A stretch of DNA of 64,000 nucleotides from Leptolyngbya sp. SIO1E4 (GTDB taxonomy: Bacteria > Cyanobacteriota > Cyanobacteriia > Phormidesmidales > Phormidesmidaceae). The number at the start of each line of letters is the position of its first letter. Position 1 is the stretch's first letter. Positions 54,037-63,697 of this stretch are shown piece after piece. The notes under the pieces are model-generated. The model saw nothing but the letters and a program-made list of their open reading frames with translations, did no database searches and had not been told where the DNA came from. Both the position numbers and the translations under genes were made by a program. Where the stretch lies: NCBI GenBank assembly GCA_010672825.2, contig JAAHFU020000001.1, positions 868,001 to 932,000 on the forward strand. Reading direction: 5' to 3'.

Positions 54037-54795
54037 TCAGGCATCATCATCTCCCCATTCTTCTAGGTTTCGCTCATCTGCAGTCAACAGTGTCTGGCGT
54101 AAGGCTTGCCAATCAACTTCATCGGCAGGCTGTGCCTTGACAAGGCGACCGGATTCTAAATAGAGAACGCGATCACAAAACATTTGCGCCAGGTCGAGTT
54201 GATGGTTGCTCATAATGACCGATAAACCCCGATCTTTGACCTGGGTCTGAATCACCGATAAAATTCGGGTCGCTGTACCCAGATCCTGGGCTGAGGTTGG
54301 TTCATCTAAGAGCAAGACTGCGGGTTCGGCAACCAGTGCCCGGGCGATCGCAACAAGCTGTTGCTGCCCACCAGAGAGTTCTAGTTCAGTCCGGTCTAAC
54401 CATTCCTTAGGAAAGTGCAGCTGTTCTAACCACGCCACCACTCGATCAGTACGCTGCGTTTTCGCGATCGCTTGCAGCTTGAGAGGATAGTGGAGGGCTT
54501 CTGTAACTGTCATACCGAGCAAACGGCAGGCTTGGCTCACTAACATCACCTGCTGCCGTAGCTCAATCACCGGCAGTGTTTCAATGGCCTTTCCTCGAAG
54601 ATGGATCGCCCCAGACGAGGCACTTTTGAGGCGATTCATGAGTTTAAGCAAAGAAGATTTGCCTGCACCAGAAGAGCCTAATAACGCCACAAATTCTCCT
54701 GGTTCAATCTTTAAGGAAATTGAATCCAGAATCAGATTTTGGCCAATAGGGGCCTTGAGGCTAACTTGCTCCAGCGTTAAAAGAGGAGGGTGCAA
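54037..54795 (-). CDS. ABC transporter ATP-binding protein (YbbL/FetA-like)
   Basis: 252 residues from a TTG that lies 3 nt after the stop of the upstream gene. It carries Walker A LLGSSGAGKSSLL, the Q-loop MLVSQACRLLGM, the signature ELSGGQQQLVAIARAL, Walker B VLLLDEP and the H-loop IMSNHQLD. It resembles the ATPases of iron-export or small-molecule ABC systems (YbbL/FetA), but no typical permease is adjacent. The coupled upstream gene encodes a small membrane protein that is not a standard permease. The substrate is unknown. Confidence 0.88.
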   Translation of the reverse strand: MHPPLLTLEQVSLKAPIGQNLILDSISLKIEPGEFVALLGSSGAGKSSLLKLMNRLKSASSGAIHLRGKAIETLPVIELRQQVMLVSQACRLLGMTVTEALHYPLKLQAIAKTQRTDRVVAWLEQLHFPKEWLDRTELELSGGQQQLVAIARALVAEPAVLLLDEPTSAQDLGTATRILSVIQTQVKDRGLSVIMSNHQLDLAQMFCDRVLYLESGRLVKAQPADEVDWQALRQTLLTADERNLEEWGDDDA

Positions 54796-54798
54796 GGG

Positions 54799-55395
54799 CT
54801 AGCTAACTCCTGGTAGATGAGCAGCAGTCCATAGGGTCCAGCTATCGGCCAACAATAGCAAGACGCTAAACCCCAACAAAACAATGTACATCCAGGGCTG
54901 AGCCAGCGGTTTAATATCTTGGGTATCTATTTGGGTATAGCTTTCAACATAACGCAGGAGTTCAGCGAACCCAGCAATTCGCATGGGCAATAAGTAAGCT
55001 TGCTGAGTCGTCTGTCCAGTGAAGTAATAAACGAGTCCCCCCTGTCCTGTTGTGCGGGGTTTGAGTGCCGTTATCTGCGGCCAAGGCAAGTACCATCCGC
55101 GTCGTAATATCCATGAGATCCATCTTGGATATTGAACGCGAATTCCGGATTTATCGACATAAACCTGTTCACTCAGGCCGCCATAGAGTGCGACTCCTCC
55201 GATCACAATCGCCACCCACAGTAACCAACCCGGTACAGGGGCATGGGTGACTGTAGCTAGAACGGGTAATGGCAGAGTCAGCGCAGTGTAAAGCAGAAGC
55301 AGCGTTACGCGTATTAAAGGAGAAATCCCAAAACCTCTAGCAGGTAATGGGGGAGAAGATACAACAATCGGGGGGGAATTCTCTTCGGGCGGCAT
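54799..55395 (-). CDS. membrane protein with PH-like domain, unknown function
   Basis: 198 residues. Two hydrophobic helices near 27-47 and 56-72 are followed by a soluble part with VYVDKSGIRVQYPRWISW and YLPWPQITALKPRTTGQGG, which looks like the bacterial PH-like domain of short envelope proteins. A last helix lies near 167-183. It ends 3 nt before the ABC ATPase gene and is very likely co-translated with it. It may be a partner or regulator of that ATPase. Its family is not recognised. Confidence 0.75.
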   Translation of the reverse strand: MPPEENSPPIVVSSPPLPARGFGISPLIRVTLLLLYTALTLPLPVLATVTHAPVPGWLLWVAIVIGGVALYGGLSEQVYVDKSGIRVQYPRWISWILRRGWYLPWPQITALKPRTTGQGGLVYYFTGQTTQQAYLLPMRIAGFAELLRYVESYTQIDTQDIKPLAQPWMYIVLLGFSVLLLLADSWTLWTAAHLPGVS

Positions 55396-55720
55396 AAACT
55401 ACAAAATGAGGCATAAAGCATTGCATCTGCAGTCAGTCTACTAGGATGCTGCCACAGCAGCTTTAGCTGAGTTCTGATCTATTTAAAGTTTTCGTATACT
55501 TGGCAAAGCAAAGGCAGGCACCGTTCTGAAGTGCAGGCTAATCTAACAATGAAGGTGAGCCCTGGTGATGTTTTAGCAGCTTGTAAAGCTGCTGTCAGTC
55601 TTGATATCTACGGTTATCACACTGTCCACCTGGAATGTCTACCTGGGAACTCTTATAGCGGGTTAATGGTCTCCCTGATCTACAAACATTTGCAGTTAAA
55701 AACCTGGAGGATGTGTCATC
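55396..55720. other. intergenic region between divergent genes
   Basis: A 325-nt gap with the promoters of the PH-like gene and the cupin gene. A 65-codon frame at 55531-55728 overlaps the cupin start and has no ribosome site; it is not taken as a gene. Nothing else is seen. Confidence 0.4.
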
Positions 55721-56170
55721 GTGCCTAAGATGCAAGAACTGGCTGAAAAGCAAGAAGTGACTGAATCTAAGAACAGCTTGCCTTTACCCTCTAACGCATC
55801 GCCTGCGCCTAAAGGCGTGGCCGCCACTGAATTGCGCCCTTGGGGGTCATTTACTGTCTTGGAAGAGGGAAAGGGCTACAAAATTAAGCGTATCGAAGTC
55901 AAGCCCGGACATCGATTGAGCTTACAGATGCATCACCACCGGAGTGAGCACTGGATTGTTGTGTCCGGTACTGCAAAGGTGACCTGTGGAGATAAGGAAA
56001 CTCTGCTAACAACCAACCAGTCAACTTATGTGCCTCCCTGCACCTCTCACCGTTTAGAAAACTCGGGTGTAATCCCTATGGTTCTGATTGAAGTTCAGAA
56101 CGGTGAATATTTAGGTGAAGATGACATCGTTCGTTTTCAAGACGATTACTCTCGGACGAATAAAGGCTAA
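55721..56170 (+). CDS. ManC-type phosphomannose isomerase cupin (stand-alone)
   Basis: 149 residues from a GTG with TGGAGG 10 nt upstream. After a 38-residue flexible N-terminus comes a single cupin domain: RPWGSFTVLEEGKGYKIKRI, then LSLQMHHHRSEHWIVVSGTA supplying the metal-binding His residues and Glu, and TYVPPCTSHRLENSG with the last His. This equals the C-terminal domain of type II phosphomannose isomerase/GMP (ManC), here without the nucleotidyltransferase half. It could interconvert mannose-6-P and fructose-6-P for polysaccharide synthesis. A clear terminator follows. Confidence 0.87.
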   Translation: MPKMQELAEKQEVTESKNSLPLPSNASPAPKGVAATELRPWGSFTVLEEGKGYKIKRIEVKPGHRLSLQMHHHRSEHWIVVSGTAKVTCGDKETLLTTNQSTYVPPCTSHRLENSGVIPMVLIEVQNGEYLGEDDIVRFQDDYSRTNKG

Positions 56171-56219
56171 GTTTTTACGCTGTTTCAGTCGCCCCAATCA
56201 AGATTCATCCTGCCTCCAT

Positions 56220-56253
56220 GCGCCTACGGTAACTTTGACCGTAGGCGCTTTTT
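56220..56253 (+). terminator. rho-independent terminator after the cupin gene
   Basis: GCGCCTACGGT and ACCGTAGGCGC form a perfect 11-bp stem with a 7-nt loop and are followed by five Ts. Confidence 0.92.
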
Positions 56254-56433
56254 AGGGCCATTCACCGTGACCAACACTGCTGATCATTCGCCCATTTTGA
56301 AGCACTGCCCAACTGCCTAAAAAGAGGACGGGAATAAAAAGAAGACGGAAGGGCGCTCAGCGTAATTTTTGTCCGAAGGGCTGCAATCCCGATAGGATAA
56401 GGAAGTAGACATAATACTGAGCGAATTGGCGGA

Positions 56434-57468
56434 ATGAATCTTGTAACGCTTCAAGGTTGGCTGGACAACGCTGCTTTTGCCATCCTCTTTATTACAATGC
56501 TGGTTTATTGGGCCGGAGTTGCCTTCCCTCGCGTATCGGCTTTGCCTACAGTCGGAACCCTAGGCATGGCGATGGCAAATTTGGCGATCGCAGCACTTCT
56601 TGTTGCCCGGTGGATTGAGGGGGGATATTTTCCGCTGAGCAATCTGTATGAGTCTTTGTTTTTTGTTGCTTGGGGGCTTACTGCTGTTCACCTGGTAGCG
56701 GAGCGCATGAGCCAAAGTTCCCTAGTTGGCGCGGTAACGTCCCCAATTTTGATGGGTATCAGTGCATTTGCAGCCTTATCCCTTCCTGACAATATGCAGG
56801 TTTCAGAACCGCTGGTTCCAGCTTTGAAATCTAACTGGCTGATGATGCACGTCAGCGTCATGTTGTTAAGCTATGCGGCCCTTATGGTAGGCGCCTTGAT
56901 GGCGATCGCTTTTCTGATTGTGACCCGTGGCCAAGCGGTGGAACTGCGCGGCAGCTCTGTCGGCACCGGGGGATTTCGAGATACGAAGTTGCGCCGCCAA
57001 GGCATCTCTGCTGATGCTGCGGTTTCAGAAGCTGCTTCGGAAGCGGTCTCTGTTACGACAGAAGCGCGAAGCGCCAGCACAGCTGTTCTAGAAAAAGTCT
57101 TGGTTCCAGCCCTAGCCTCTACCCCTGCCAAACTTGCCCCTCAGCGTTTAACCCTAGCGGACACCCTAGATAACATTAGTTACCGCATTATTGGGCTAGG
57201 GTTTCCATTACTGACTATTGGCATTATTTCTGGTGCAGTTTGGGCGAATGAAGCTTGGGGCTCTTACTGGAGTTGGGATCCAAAAGAGACATGGGCATTG
57301 ATTACCTGGTTAGTATTTGCTGCCTATCTTCATGCCCGCATTACTAAGGGGTGGCAAGGACGACGCCCTGCGATTCTGGCGGCATCAGGGTTCTTAGTCG
57401 TTTGGATCTGTTACCTAGGGGTCAATATTCTAGGCAAAGGCTTGCACAGCTATGGCTGGTTTTTCTAG
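56434..57468 (+). CDS. ccsA: system II cytochrome c biogenesis protein CcsA/CcsB (ResC)
   Basis: 344 residues with eight predicted helices. The haem-handling WWD domain is [20 protein letters not shown], with His residues in flanking helices ([12 protein letters not shown] and [10 protein letters not shown]). A Ser/Ala/Thr-rich loop of about 60 residues (170-235) is longer than in plastid CcsA. The protein carries haem across the membrane for attachment to apocytochromes c such as cytochrome f and c6. Databases call this family CcsB, while plants call it CcsA. Its partner Ccs1/ResB is not in the window. Confidence 0.93.
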   Translation: MNLVTLQGWLDNAAFAILFITMLVYWAGVAFPRVSALPTVGTLGMAMANLAIAALLVARWIEGGYFPLSNLYESLFFVAWGLTAVHLVAERMSQSSLVGAVTSPILMGISAFAALSLPDNMQVSEPLVPALKSNWLMMHVSVMLLSYAALMVGALMAIAFLIVTRGQAVELRGSSVGTGGFRDTKLRRQGISADAAVSEAASEAVSVTTEARSASTAVLEKVLVPALASTPAKLAPQRLTLADTLDNISYRIIGLGFPLLTIGIISGAVWANEAWGSYWSWDPKETWALITWLVFAAYLHARITKGWQGRRPAILAASGFLVVWICYLGVNILGKGLHSYGWFF

Positions 57469-57501
57469 CCCTCATCTAACTCATGACGTCTGCTGCCTCT
57501 G

Positions 57502-57537
57502 GAGGGGATCAATCATCTAGATACGAGTTATCCCCTC
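57502..57537. terminator. hairpin between convergent genes
   Basis: GAGGGGAT and ATCCCCTC pair across a 20-nt loop between the stops of the ccsA-type and SDR genes. It lacks a T-tract, so its role in termination is uncertain. Confidence 0.4.
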
Positions 57538-57548
57538 TAGGCCAGTCT

Positions 57549-58211
57549 TTATGAAATCCCTGCAAACAATTCTGGATAAGATTTCGAAGTTGCGGTCTCT
57601 TGAGCGACCACTTCAACGATCTTGTTGTGTGATGTAGGGGTCGTCAGCGCCTCCACACAAGTTTCAGCCACCTTCAAGCGAGGAACATTGCCTTCAAATA
57701 AAGTATCGGCGGGTGCCATGATCAGGGGACGGGCATCGGTGTCGTCACTTTTAAGCCCCCCAGGCCGAACGATAGTGTAGGTCAACCCGCTGTTTATGAG
57801 ATAGTTTTCGGCTTGTTTTTTCCACCACAATACTAGCCAGAAGAGATTCAGAGGGTGGAAGAACCGAGAGACGCACAGTGAAGACACCAGAACAAACTGT
57901 TCAATCTTGTGCGCTTTAGCAACCTCTACCAAATTTTTAGTGCCTTCATAGTCCACCTGGTAAGGGCCGGTGATCTCGAAACTGGGCTGTGCCCCCGTAG
58001 CGCAGACAAGGACTGTGCAGTCTGCAATGGCCGCTTTGAGACTAGAGCGGTCTAGCACGTTGCCTGTAACCACCTCAACAGGGCTCGGCAAAATTTCTTG
58101 GGCTTTTTGGCGATCGCGTGCCAACGCTTTCACCGGAATCCCCTTAGCAACGAGTATACGAACAATGCGGCGTCCGGTTTCCCCTGTTGCTCCCGCAACC
58201 AACGCTTTCAT
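57549..58211 (-). CDS. atypical SDR, NAD(P)H-binding protein
   Basis: 220 residues from the ATG at 58211, with GGGAGG close upstream; the frame extends to 58226. It opens MKALVAGATGETGRRIVRIL, with the atypical SDR Rossmann motif GATGxTG, and has LVCATGAQPS and FVLVSSLCVS. The YxxxK catalytic pair is not evident (WWKKQAENYLINSG), so it may bind NADP(H) without oxidoreductase activity. Similar proteins include Ycf39-like and Tic62-like SDRs, which assist photosystem assembly. It is transcribed alone. Confidence 0.85.
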   Translation of the reverse strand: MKALVAGATGETGRRIVRILVAKGIPVKALARDRQKAQEILPSPVEVVTGNVLDRSSLKAAIADCTVLVCATGAQPSFEITGPYQVDYEGTKNLVEVAKAHKIEQFVLVSSLCVSRFFHPLNLFWLVLWWKKQAENYLINSGLTYTIVRPGGLKSDDTDARPLIMAPADTLFEGNVPRLKVAETCVEALTTPTSHNKIVEVVAQETATSKSYPELFAGIS

Positions 58212-58597
58212 GATGCCTCCCAACAATAATCAATTCAATGTGAGGTATAAGGATTGTGTATTCTTGCCGCGAGCAAAAAAAGACCCTTATCCGTCAAACT
58301 GTATCGATAGATTCAACCATCAATACACTCTCAATCCTAAGCTAACCGTACCCTACTCGGGCTCGCAGAAAAAATGCATGATTGCTTGCGGAAAGGGGCT
58401 TTTATCCGTGTATTTTCTACTGATGGAATAAGATAGCTCAGGCTAGGCTTGTTCTAGTGGCGGGTCTTCTCTATTGAGTGGCCTCCGCCAGTTGGCAGTA
58501 AGTTGACGTGACTTCCGATTAAAATAGAGTTCGTTTATAGCTGTCGATAAGTGCCGTTTGGCATTTGCACAAAGGCCCCAATGATTCTGGCGCATCT
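58212..58597. other. intergenic region between divergent genes
   Basis: A 386-nt gap between the SDR gene and the DUF1997 gene. It should hold both promoters. I see no repeat, RNA gene or supported ORF. Confidence 0.4.
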
Positions 58598-59329
58598 ATG
58601 CAAACACCCTTTACGAATCGTCAAGCTAATGACCTGCCTGAACAGGTTCTAGGAACTGTGTCTGGGTTGATTGATACCTCTGATGAAAAGAGCTTGCCAG
58701 AGCAAGTTGCAACTCCCCGCGTGAACTCACCGTTTCTCTTTCAAGGTGAGTATGCGGGTCGTATGGAGATGTCTGCTGACTGCCAAACCGTAGCCCGTTA
58801 TCTAGATGATCACAGAGCTTGGTTTTTACGGTGTGCCCATCCAATGACGGCGGACCCTCTGGGCGATAATGGTTATGCTCTGACCGTGGGGCATTTCGGG
58901 GCTTTAGGATACGATGTTGAACCTCAGATCGGCTTGCATCTGCTGCCTCAAGATAAGGGTGTTTACCGCATAGAGACGCTGCCGGTGCCTGGCTATGTGC
59001 CTCAAGGGTACGACGTAGACTTTAAAGCAGCCCTAGCGCTTAATGAGTGTTCTAACGACCAGCACGAGGTTCCCCTAACGCAGGTAGATTGGGAACTTCA
59101 TTTGCGAGTTTGGGTTTATTTCCCCCGGTTCATCAAGGCGTTGCCTAAGCAAATCATTCAAAAAACTGGCGATCATCTTTTGAGTCAAATTGTCCGTCAG
59201 GTGTCCCGGTGTCTGACCCACAAGGTTCAAGAAGATTTTCATCAGAGCCTCGGGTTGCCTTTCCCAGAAAGTTATGGCAAACGCAGCCATCACTTTTTAG
59301 AGCGGTTCTCAAAGCGGTCAGATGTCTAA
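58598..59329 (+). CDS. DUF1997 family protein
   Basis: 243 residues from the ATG at 58598; the frame is open to a TTG at 58565. After about 50 variable residues comes a conserved alpha/beta domain: SADCQTVARYLDDHRAWFLR, then FGALGYDVEPQIGLHLLPQ and a C-terminal helix, HLLSQIVRQVSRCLTHKVQE. This is DUF1997, shared by cyanobacteria and plants. The shape suggests a START/SRPBCC-like lipid- or pigment-binding fold, but this is inference. There is no signal peptide. It is a single gene. Confidence 0.83.
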   Translation: MQTPFTNRQANDLPEQVLGTVSGLIDTSDEKSLPEQVATPRVNSPFLFQGEYAGRMEMSADCQTVARYLDDHRAWFLRCAHPMTADPLGDNGYALTVGHFGALGYDVEPQIGLHLLPQDKGVYRIETLPVPGYVPQGYDVDFKAALALNECSNDQHEVPLTQVDWELHLRVWVYFPRFIKALPKQIIQKTGDHLLSQIVRQVSRCLTHKVQEDFHQSLGLPFPESYGKRSHHFLERFSKRSDV

Positions 59330-59578
59330 ACCGTGTCTTAGGTAGGCGGCTTCAATCACTTAAGGTGCGATGGTTCGCTATCTTGATTGTCTGAGTCACA
59401 GACTCGCAAACCTACCTGAATTCATTGGCTTTCTCATTTCAGTCCGGAAACATTGCCCTCGCCATGCTAAAAGTGGTGGGTAACCTGAGTCGGCTTGGAG
59501 ATTGGAAACCTCAACGAGATCCCCGCTTCTGGCCGCCCTCTGCTCCTAATCAGAAGTCCTTGAAAATTATTACTGTCC

Positions 59579-60487
59579 ATGAGTTCATCGACGGTTGCCT
59601 CTTCTCGCTCGCGGAAAACTTGTAAGGCTCGCATGCTGGTTGTTGATGATGAACCAGACAACCTTGATTTGCTGTACCGTACATTTCGGCGCGAATTTGA
59701 GGTTCTGAGGGCAGAGAGCGGCCAGCAGGCGTTAAATCTTTTGGCAGAGCATGGTGAGGTTGCAGTCATCATTTCTGACCAGCGGATGCCAGAAATGAAA
59801 GGAACTGAATTTCTGAGCAAAACGGTGCCTGAGTTTCCAGATACTGTGCGGATTATTCTCACGGGCTTTACGGATGTCGAAGATCTGGTAGATGCGATTA
59901 ATGCTGGGCAAGTCTATCGGTATATCACCAAGCCTTGGGAGCCTGATGAACTGAAGCAGGTGGTTGAGCAGGCTGCAAAAACCTATGAATTACTGAAGCA
60001 ACGGGGAGAAGCGATCACGAGATCCCAACACCAACATCTGTTTGTCATCACGATGGCAGAAATTGCTCAAACGGCTAGTAATATCGATGCTGCTTTACCC
60101 GCTATGGCACAGGCAATTCAAGGGGTGACTCGGAGCCAAGGGTGCGCGGTGTATTTAGTGAGTGACGGGCAGTTAGGCGATAACGTGGGAACCGCAGGCG
60201 CAACCCATAGCCCTCTCTTGAAGACTGATCCGCTAGTGGTCAAAGCGATCGCGGAGCAAACGCTGCAATTCGGCACCCATACGGATCCCGATTCTGGTGT
60301 GGCTGATGCATCGGCTGCTGTAGCTGCCAAGGTGAAAGCTTACTGCGTAGCGCCTGTGATTTTTCGACATAGAGTCACTGGAATCGTCTCGCTACAGTGG
60401 GAACAGCCACAGCAATTTAGTGAATCAATGCAAGACTTGATTAGATTGGCTGCTAAGCAAGCGGGGCTAACGTTGAACTGTTTGTAG
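59579..60487 (+). CDS. response regulator with C-terminal GAF-like domain
   Basis: 302 residues. The receiver domain (about 17-135) has the acidic pair VVDDEPDN, the phospho-acceptor Asp in VIISDQRMPEMKG, the Thr of RIILTGFTD and the Lys of YITKPWEPDE. A helical linker (135-165) leads to a region of about 130 residues (165-300) with a GAF-like pattern, ending SMQDLIRLAAKQAGLTL. No DNA-binding or cyclase domain is present. It may act as a phospho-dependent adaptor. Its sensor kinase is not in the window. Confidence 0.85.
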   Translation: MSSSTVASSRSRKTCKARMLVVDDEPDNLDLLYRTFRREFEVLRAESGQQALNLLAEHGEVAVIISDQRMPEMKGTEFLSKTVPEFPDTVRIILTGFTDVEDLVDAINAGQVYRYITKPWEPDELKQVVEQAAKTYELLKQRGEAITRSQHQHLFVITMAEIAQTASNIDAALPAMAQAIQGVTRSQGCAVYLVSDGQLGDNVGTAGATHSPLLKTDPLVVKAIAEQTLQFGTHTDPDSGVADASAAVAAKVKAYCVAPVIFRHRVTGIVSLQWEQPQQFSESMQDLIRLAAKQAGLTLNCL

Positions 60488-60570
60488 TGGGCCTGTTTGT
60501 AATCTGTCTGCCCAGAGCTGCTAGAGTCTGCTACATCTGAATGATGTCGTATCAGGCTAAATTTGAGTGA

Positions 60571-61293
60571 ATGAAGACAGCGATGAAGGGGACGCCTCCA
60601 CCTGCAGCCGAAACAATTCGAGATCTGTTCGATCGCATTGCCCCCGTTTATGATGATTTCAATCAGCAGTTGAGTCTGGGGCTGCATCGCATTTGGAAGC
60701 AAATGGCGGTGCAGTGGAGTGGTGCAACCAGCGGACAAACGTGCCTAGATGTGTGTTGTGGCAGTGGTGACTTGGCCTTGCTGCTAGCAAAGCATGTAGG
60801 GCAAACAGGGCAGGTTTATGGCCTAGACTTCTCCGCAGCACAGTTGGAGATTGCTCGCCAAAGGGCTGCTTTGCAATGGCGTACAGCTCCTGTTCATTGG
60901 GTTGAAGGAGATGCCTTAACCCTGCCGTTTCCAGAGGGCACCTTTGATGCGGCTACGATGGGCTATGGTTTGCGAAACCTGACGAATATCCCTAAAGGCT
61001 TGCAAGAACTCTACCGCGTACTCAGACCTGGAGCCCGAGCTGCGATTCTAGATTTCCACCAGCCTCAAAGTGTATGGATGCGCCAGTTTCAGCAGTGGTA
61101 CTTAGATAACATTGTGGTGCCCACAGCAGAGCAGTGGGGGCTCACAGAAGAATATGCCTATATTGGCCCCAGCTTAGATCGCTTTCCAACTGGCTCAAAG
61201 CAAGTGCAGCTCGGATTAGCCGCAGGCTTTGCAACTGCGGTTCACTACCCGATCGCGGGTGGATTAATGGGGGTGCTAGTTCTCACGCGGTAG
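60571..61293 (+). CDS. menG: UbiE/MenG quinone C-methyltransferase
   Basis: 240 residues. It opens with the family motif [20 protein letters not shown], has the SAM-binding loop [19 protein letters not shown] and the family segment [20 protein letters not shown]. In cyanobacteria this enzyme performs the last ring methylation of phylloquinone (MenG) and possibly of other quinones. The length equals that of typical cyanobacterial MenG. It is followed after 80 nt by the DUF445 gene. It may relate to the thioesterase at 29986, a candidate for an earlier step. Confidence 0.92.
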   Translation: MKTAMKGTPPPAAETIRDLFDRIAPVYDDFNQQLSLGLHRIWKQMAVQWSGATSGQTCLDVCCGSGDLALLLAKHVGQTGQVYGLDFSAAQLEIARQRAALQWRTAPVHWVEGDALTLPFPEGTFDAATMGYGLRNLTNIPKGLQELYRVLRPGARAAILDFHQPQSVWMRQFQQWYLDNIVVPTAEQWGLTEEYAYIGPSLDRFPTGSKQVQLGLAAGFATAVHYPIAGGLMGVLVLTR

Positions 61294-61373
61294 GGCAGCC
61301 AGTTTGTTATCATAGCTCGGCACGTGTTGGCCGATGCTCAAGGGCATTGGTGCGATCGCCTCTTGATATTGGC

Positions 61374-62603
61374 ATGGTCTGGTCTGATATTTGGCTACTG
61401 TTAGCCCCGCCTGTGGTTGGTGGTGTCATTGGGTATTTCACTAATGACCTGGCGATCAAAATGTTGTTTCGCCCTTACCGCTCCTATTACCTATTTAATC
61501 GGCGATTACCTCTGACGCCGGGTCTTATTCCCAGTAACCAGGGACGACTCGCCCAACGCGTGGCAGACACGATTATGGGGTCGCTACTGACGCCAGAAGA
61601 ATTAGAAAATCTGGCCCGTCGCCTTTTACAAACCGAGCGCACCCAGCAGGCGATCAAGTGGCTCCTAAAACTATCGCTAGATCAGGTGCAATCTCGCAAT
61701 CAAGCTCGCACCGCAGATATTGTGGGGAAGGTGCTGCGAGATTTGTTAGGCACGTCTTTACCGCGGTTATTGCGGGTATGGGCACGCCGAGAAGATTTTT
61801 TACAGGCCCAGCTAGATCAAGTCTTTGACCAAGTCTTACTAGATTTCCAATTATCGCCAGAGCAGGCCCAGCAGTTATCTAATTGGCTATTGATTTCAGT
61901 CTTACCACCCGATACCTTACGTCGTGCCTTAGTTGACTTTTTGACGGACCGTAACATCCAGGTGATCGACGAAATTTTTCGTTCGAAGACAAGTGGTACT
62001 TACTGGGTGGTGGCTAATTTATTTGGGGTGCGTAATGCTTTGGTGCGGTTACGGGCTTTCTGCTTAGATGAGCGGCAACTCTGCAACGCGCGTATTGCAG
62101 AGTTGATAGAGGCTCTGAATGTTAATGCTCGATTGCAAGAAATTCTGCAGCGACTGACTTTGCAAAATTTACCTGTTTCAACGGTGCGGGAACTGCGCCG
62201 CACGATTCGGGAAACTGTGCGTGGTTATATTCGAACCCTAGGCCCTGATCTGCTGCAAGGACTAAGCAGCACCATCAATTGGCAAATGCTGGCCACCCAG
62301 TTACTCAACCGATTGCAAAACTCCCATGTAATTAATGCTTCGTTAGACCCGGTGAGCGAAGAGCTGGCCCTCATTCTAGAGCGCTATCTGGAAAAGGACT
62401 TAGAATCCCTCGTGGCCCAGGTGATTCCTATTCTCGATATTGATCAGGTCATTATTGATCGGGTTAATGCTACTAACCCTAAAGACTTAGAAATGGCGAT
62501 TCAAGGCATTGTTCGCAACGAACTCCAGGCAATTGTCAATTTGGGGGGAGCACTGGGCTTTTTCATTGGAGGGTTGCAGGCAGTTTTTCTCTATTTACGA
62601 TAA
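61374..62603 (+). CDS. DUF445 membrane protein
   Basis: 409 residues from the ATG at 61374; the frame is open to 61134 inside menG, but the family start [20 protein letters not shown] begins here. An N-terminal membrane helix is followed by [17 protein letters not shown] and [17 protein letters not shown], then a long helical middle, and a final hydrophobic helix near 390-408. This is the DUF445 (YheB-like) layout. The long helical part probably sits on one side of the membrane. The role is unknown. Confidence 0.87.
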   Translation: MVWSDIWLLLAPPVVGGVIGYFTNDLAIKMLFRPYRSYYLFNRRLPLTPGLIPSNQGRLAQRVADTIMGSLLTPEELENLARRLLQTERTQQAIKWLLKLSLDQVQSRNQARTADIVGKVLRDLLGTSLPRLLRVWARREDFLQAQLDQVFDQVLLDFQLSPEQAQQLSNWLLISVLPPDTLRRALVDFLTDRNIQVIDEIFRSKTSGTYWVVANLFGVRNALVRLRAFCLDERQLCNARIAELIEALNVNARLQEILQRLTLQNLPVSTVRELRRTIRETVRGYIRTLGPDLLQGLSSTINWQMLATQLLNRLQNSHVINASLDPVSEELALILERYLEKDLESLVAQVIPILDIDQVIIDRVNATNPKDLEMAIQGIVRNELQAIVNLGGALGFFIGGLQAVFLYLR

Positions 62604-62605
62604 AT

Positions 62606-62795
62606 GTAGCCTTGTTCAGTTGGATCCAGCGTATCTGAGGCAAGACAGGGTCTATAGTCTTGTTCAGGTGAGTCCAGTACATCTGGGTCAAGGCAGGGTC
62701 TAGGGTTTGGGGTTTAGGGTGTGCTTGATTAGCCTGCATACCGCAATAGAGTTTGGGATCTAGGGTATGTGGTATCGGCATGCAAACCGCTCTAT
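62606..62795 (+). repeat. composite of three family A repeats
   Basis: Three copies lie in a row. The first (62606-62653) is cut off at the start of its G-rich part. The second (62653-62749) is nearly full, with GTCTTGTTCAGGTGAGTCCA at the left and CTGCATACCGCAATAGAG at the right. The third (about 62749-62795) has only the right half. The stretch to 62905 has no gene. Confidence 0.78.
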
Positions 62796-62905
62796 TTTCC
62801 CAATAAAAAGATGCTTCCTTTGATGAGGCCCCGATCACACCTGTACCTGCGACGACAATCCCATTAGCCCTCCAGGCTAAAATGAATAGCTGACACAAGA
62901 TGCCA

Positions 62906-63574
62906 TTACAGAAGTTTGGGGTGCAGCATATGGTACTCAGCTAAGCGACGCTGAAAAAGGGTCCAGTGATGTTCTATTTCGGCTCTGTTTAGCCAGAAAG
63001 CTTGGGCGGGCGTCTGTTCTAGGGCGATCGCAATGAGTGTTCCTTCAACATGAATACCCTGCTCAGCGTAAACCTGTTCGATGGCCTGGGTATACGCTGC
63101 CACTTGCAGATAATAATCCCCAATCCACTCAGCTTTTTTGGGTTTGAGGGCTGTCTTCCAATCGCAGACGTAGACCTTACTGTTGTAAACGACAAGCGCA
63201 TCAGGAAACCCCACATAGCCAGCATTGTGCCAGACAGCGGCTTCTACCAATAGAGCCTCATCAACGTTCGCCAAGAGTGGCTCAATGGAATCCCAGTAGC
63301 CTGTAATGTCCGCAGGAATGTCTACCATGTCGCCCTTCAGGAAAGCAGCGATCTGTTTGTGTAGGCGAGTACCGACAGAAGAGGCTTTGCCTGCGATCTC
63401 TTGGGCCGCCTGTGCCCCTACCCTGCGGCGCCACTGATTAAGGGCCGCCCTAGCCTCTGGGGGTTTGGTGGCAGACAAAATGGTTGTGACCCCCGGATAG
63501 CGATGCCCCGCGATTTCATAGAATCGCCGACGATTTACCCGAGTAGTGCGCGCGTGATAGTGCTCTAATTGCAA
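62906..63574 (-). CDS. PD-(D/E)XK nuclease superfamily protein
   Basis: 222 residues. After ITGHRYPGVTTI-like opening (read AGHRYPGVTTILSATKPPE), the helix SSVGTRLHKQIAAFL carries the early His. The catalytic strand set is VEAAVWHNAGYVGFPDALVV and VYVCDWKTALKPKK, giving E-x(n)-D-x(n)-D-x-K as in RecB-like and MGME1-type exonucleases. A final Gln-Tyr helix (YYLQVAAYTQAIEQVY) matches the RecB motif. A small stand-alone nuclease of this type may act in DNA repair or replication-end processing. The gene is transcribed alone, leftward. Confidence 0.87.
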   Translation of the reverse strand: MQLEHYHARTTRVNRRRFYEIAGHRYPGVTTILSATKPPEARAALNQWRRRVGAQAAQEIAGKASSVGTRLHKQIAAFLKGDMVDIPADITGYWDSIEPLLANVDEALLVEAAVWHNAGYVGFPDALVVYNSKVYVCDWKTALKPKKAEWIGDYYLQVAAYTQAIEQVYAEQGIHVEGTLIAIALEQTPAQAFWLNRAEIEHHWTLFQRRLAEYHMLHPKLL

Positions 63575-63697
63575 AGCTGTTTTCTAACGTTGGTGGTGCT
63601 AGTGAGCAGTAGAAATCCTTTACAGCTCAGTCGCTTAGGAATCTGCGGCCATCCTAAAACCTTTAGCTGGGTGTAGTTCGATCAGCGTTTGGGCGTT

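Noticed and set aside
55531-55728. 65-codon frame on the + strand before the cupin gene
   Set aside because: It overlaps the cupin start and its ribosome site, and shows no family features.
13069-62795. CRISPR-like repeats
   Set aside because: The family A copies are dispersed over 50 kb, about 95 bp each, without regular spacers, and no cas genes are present.
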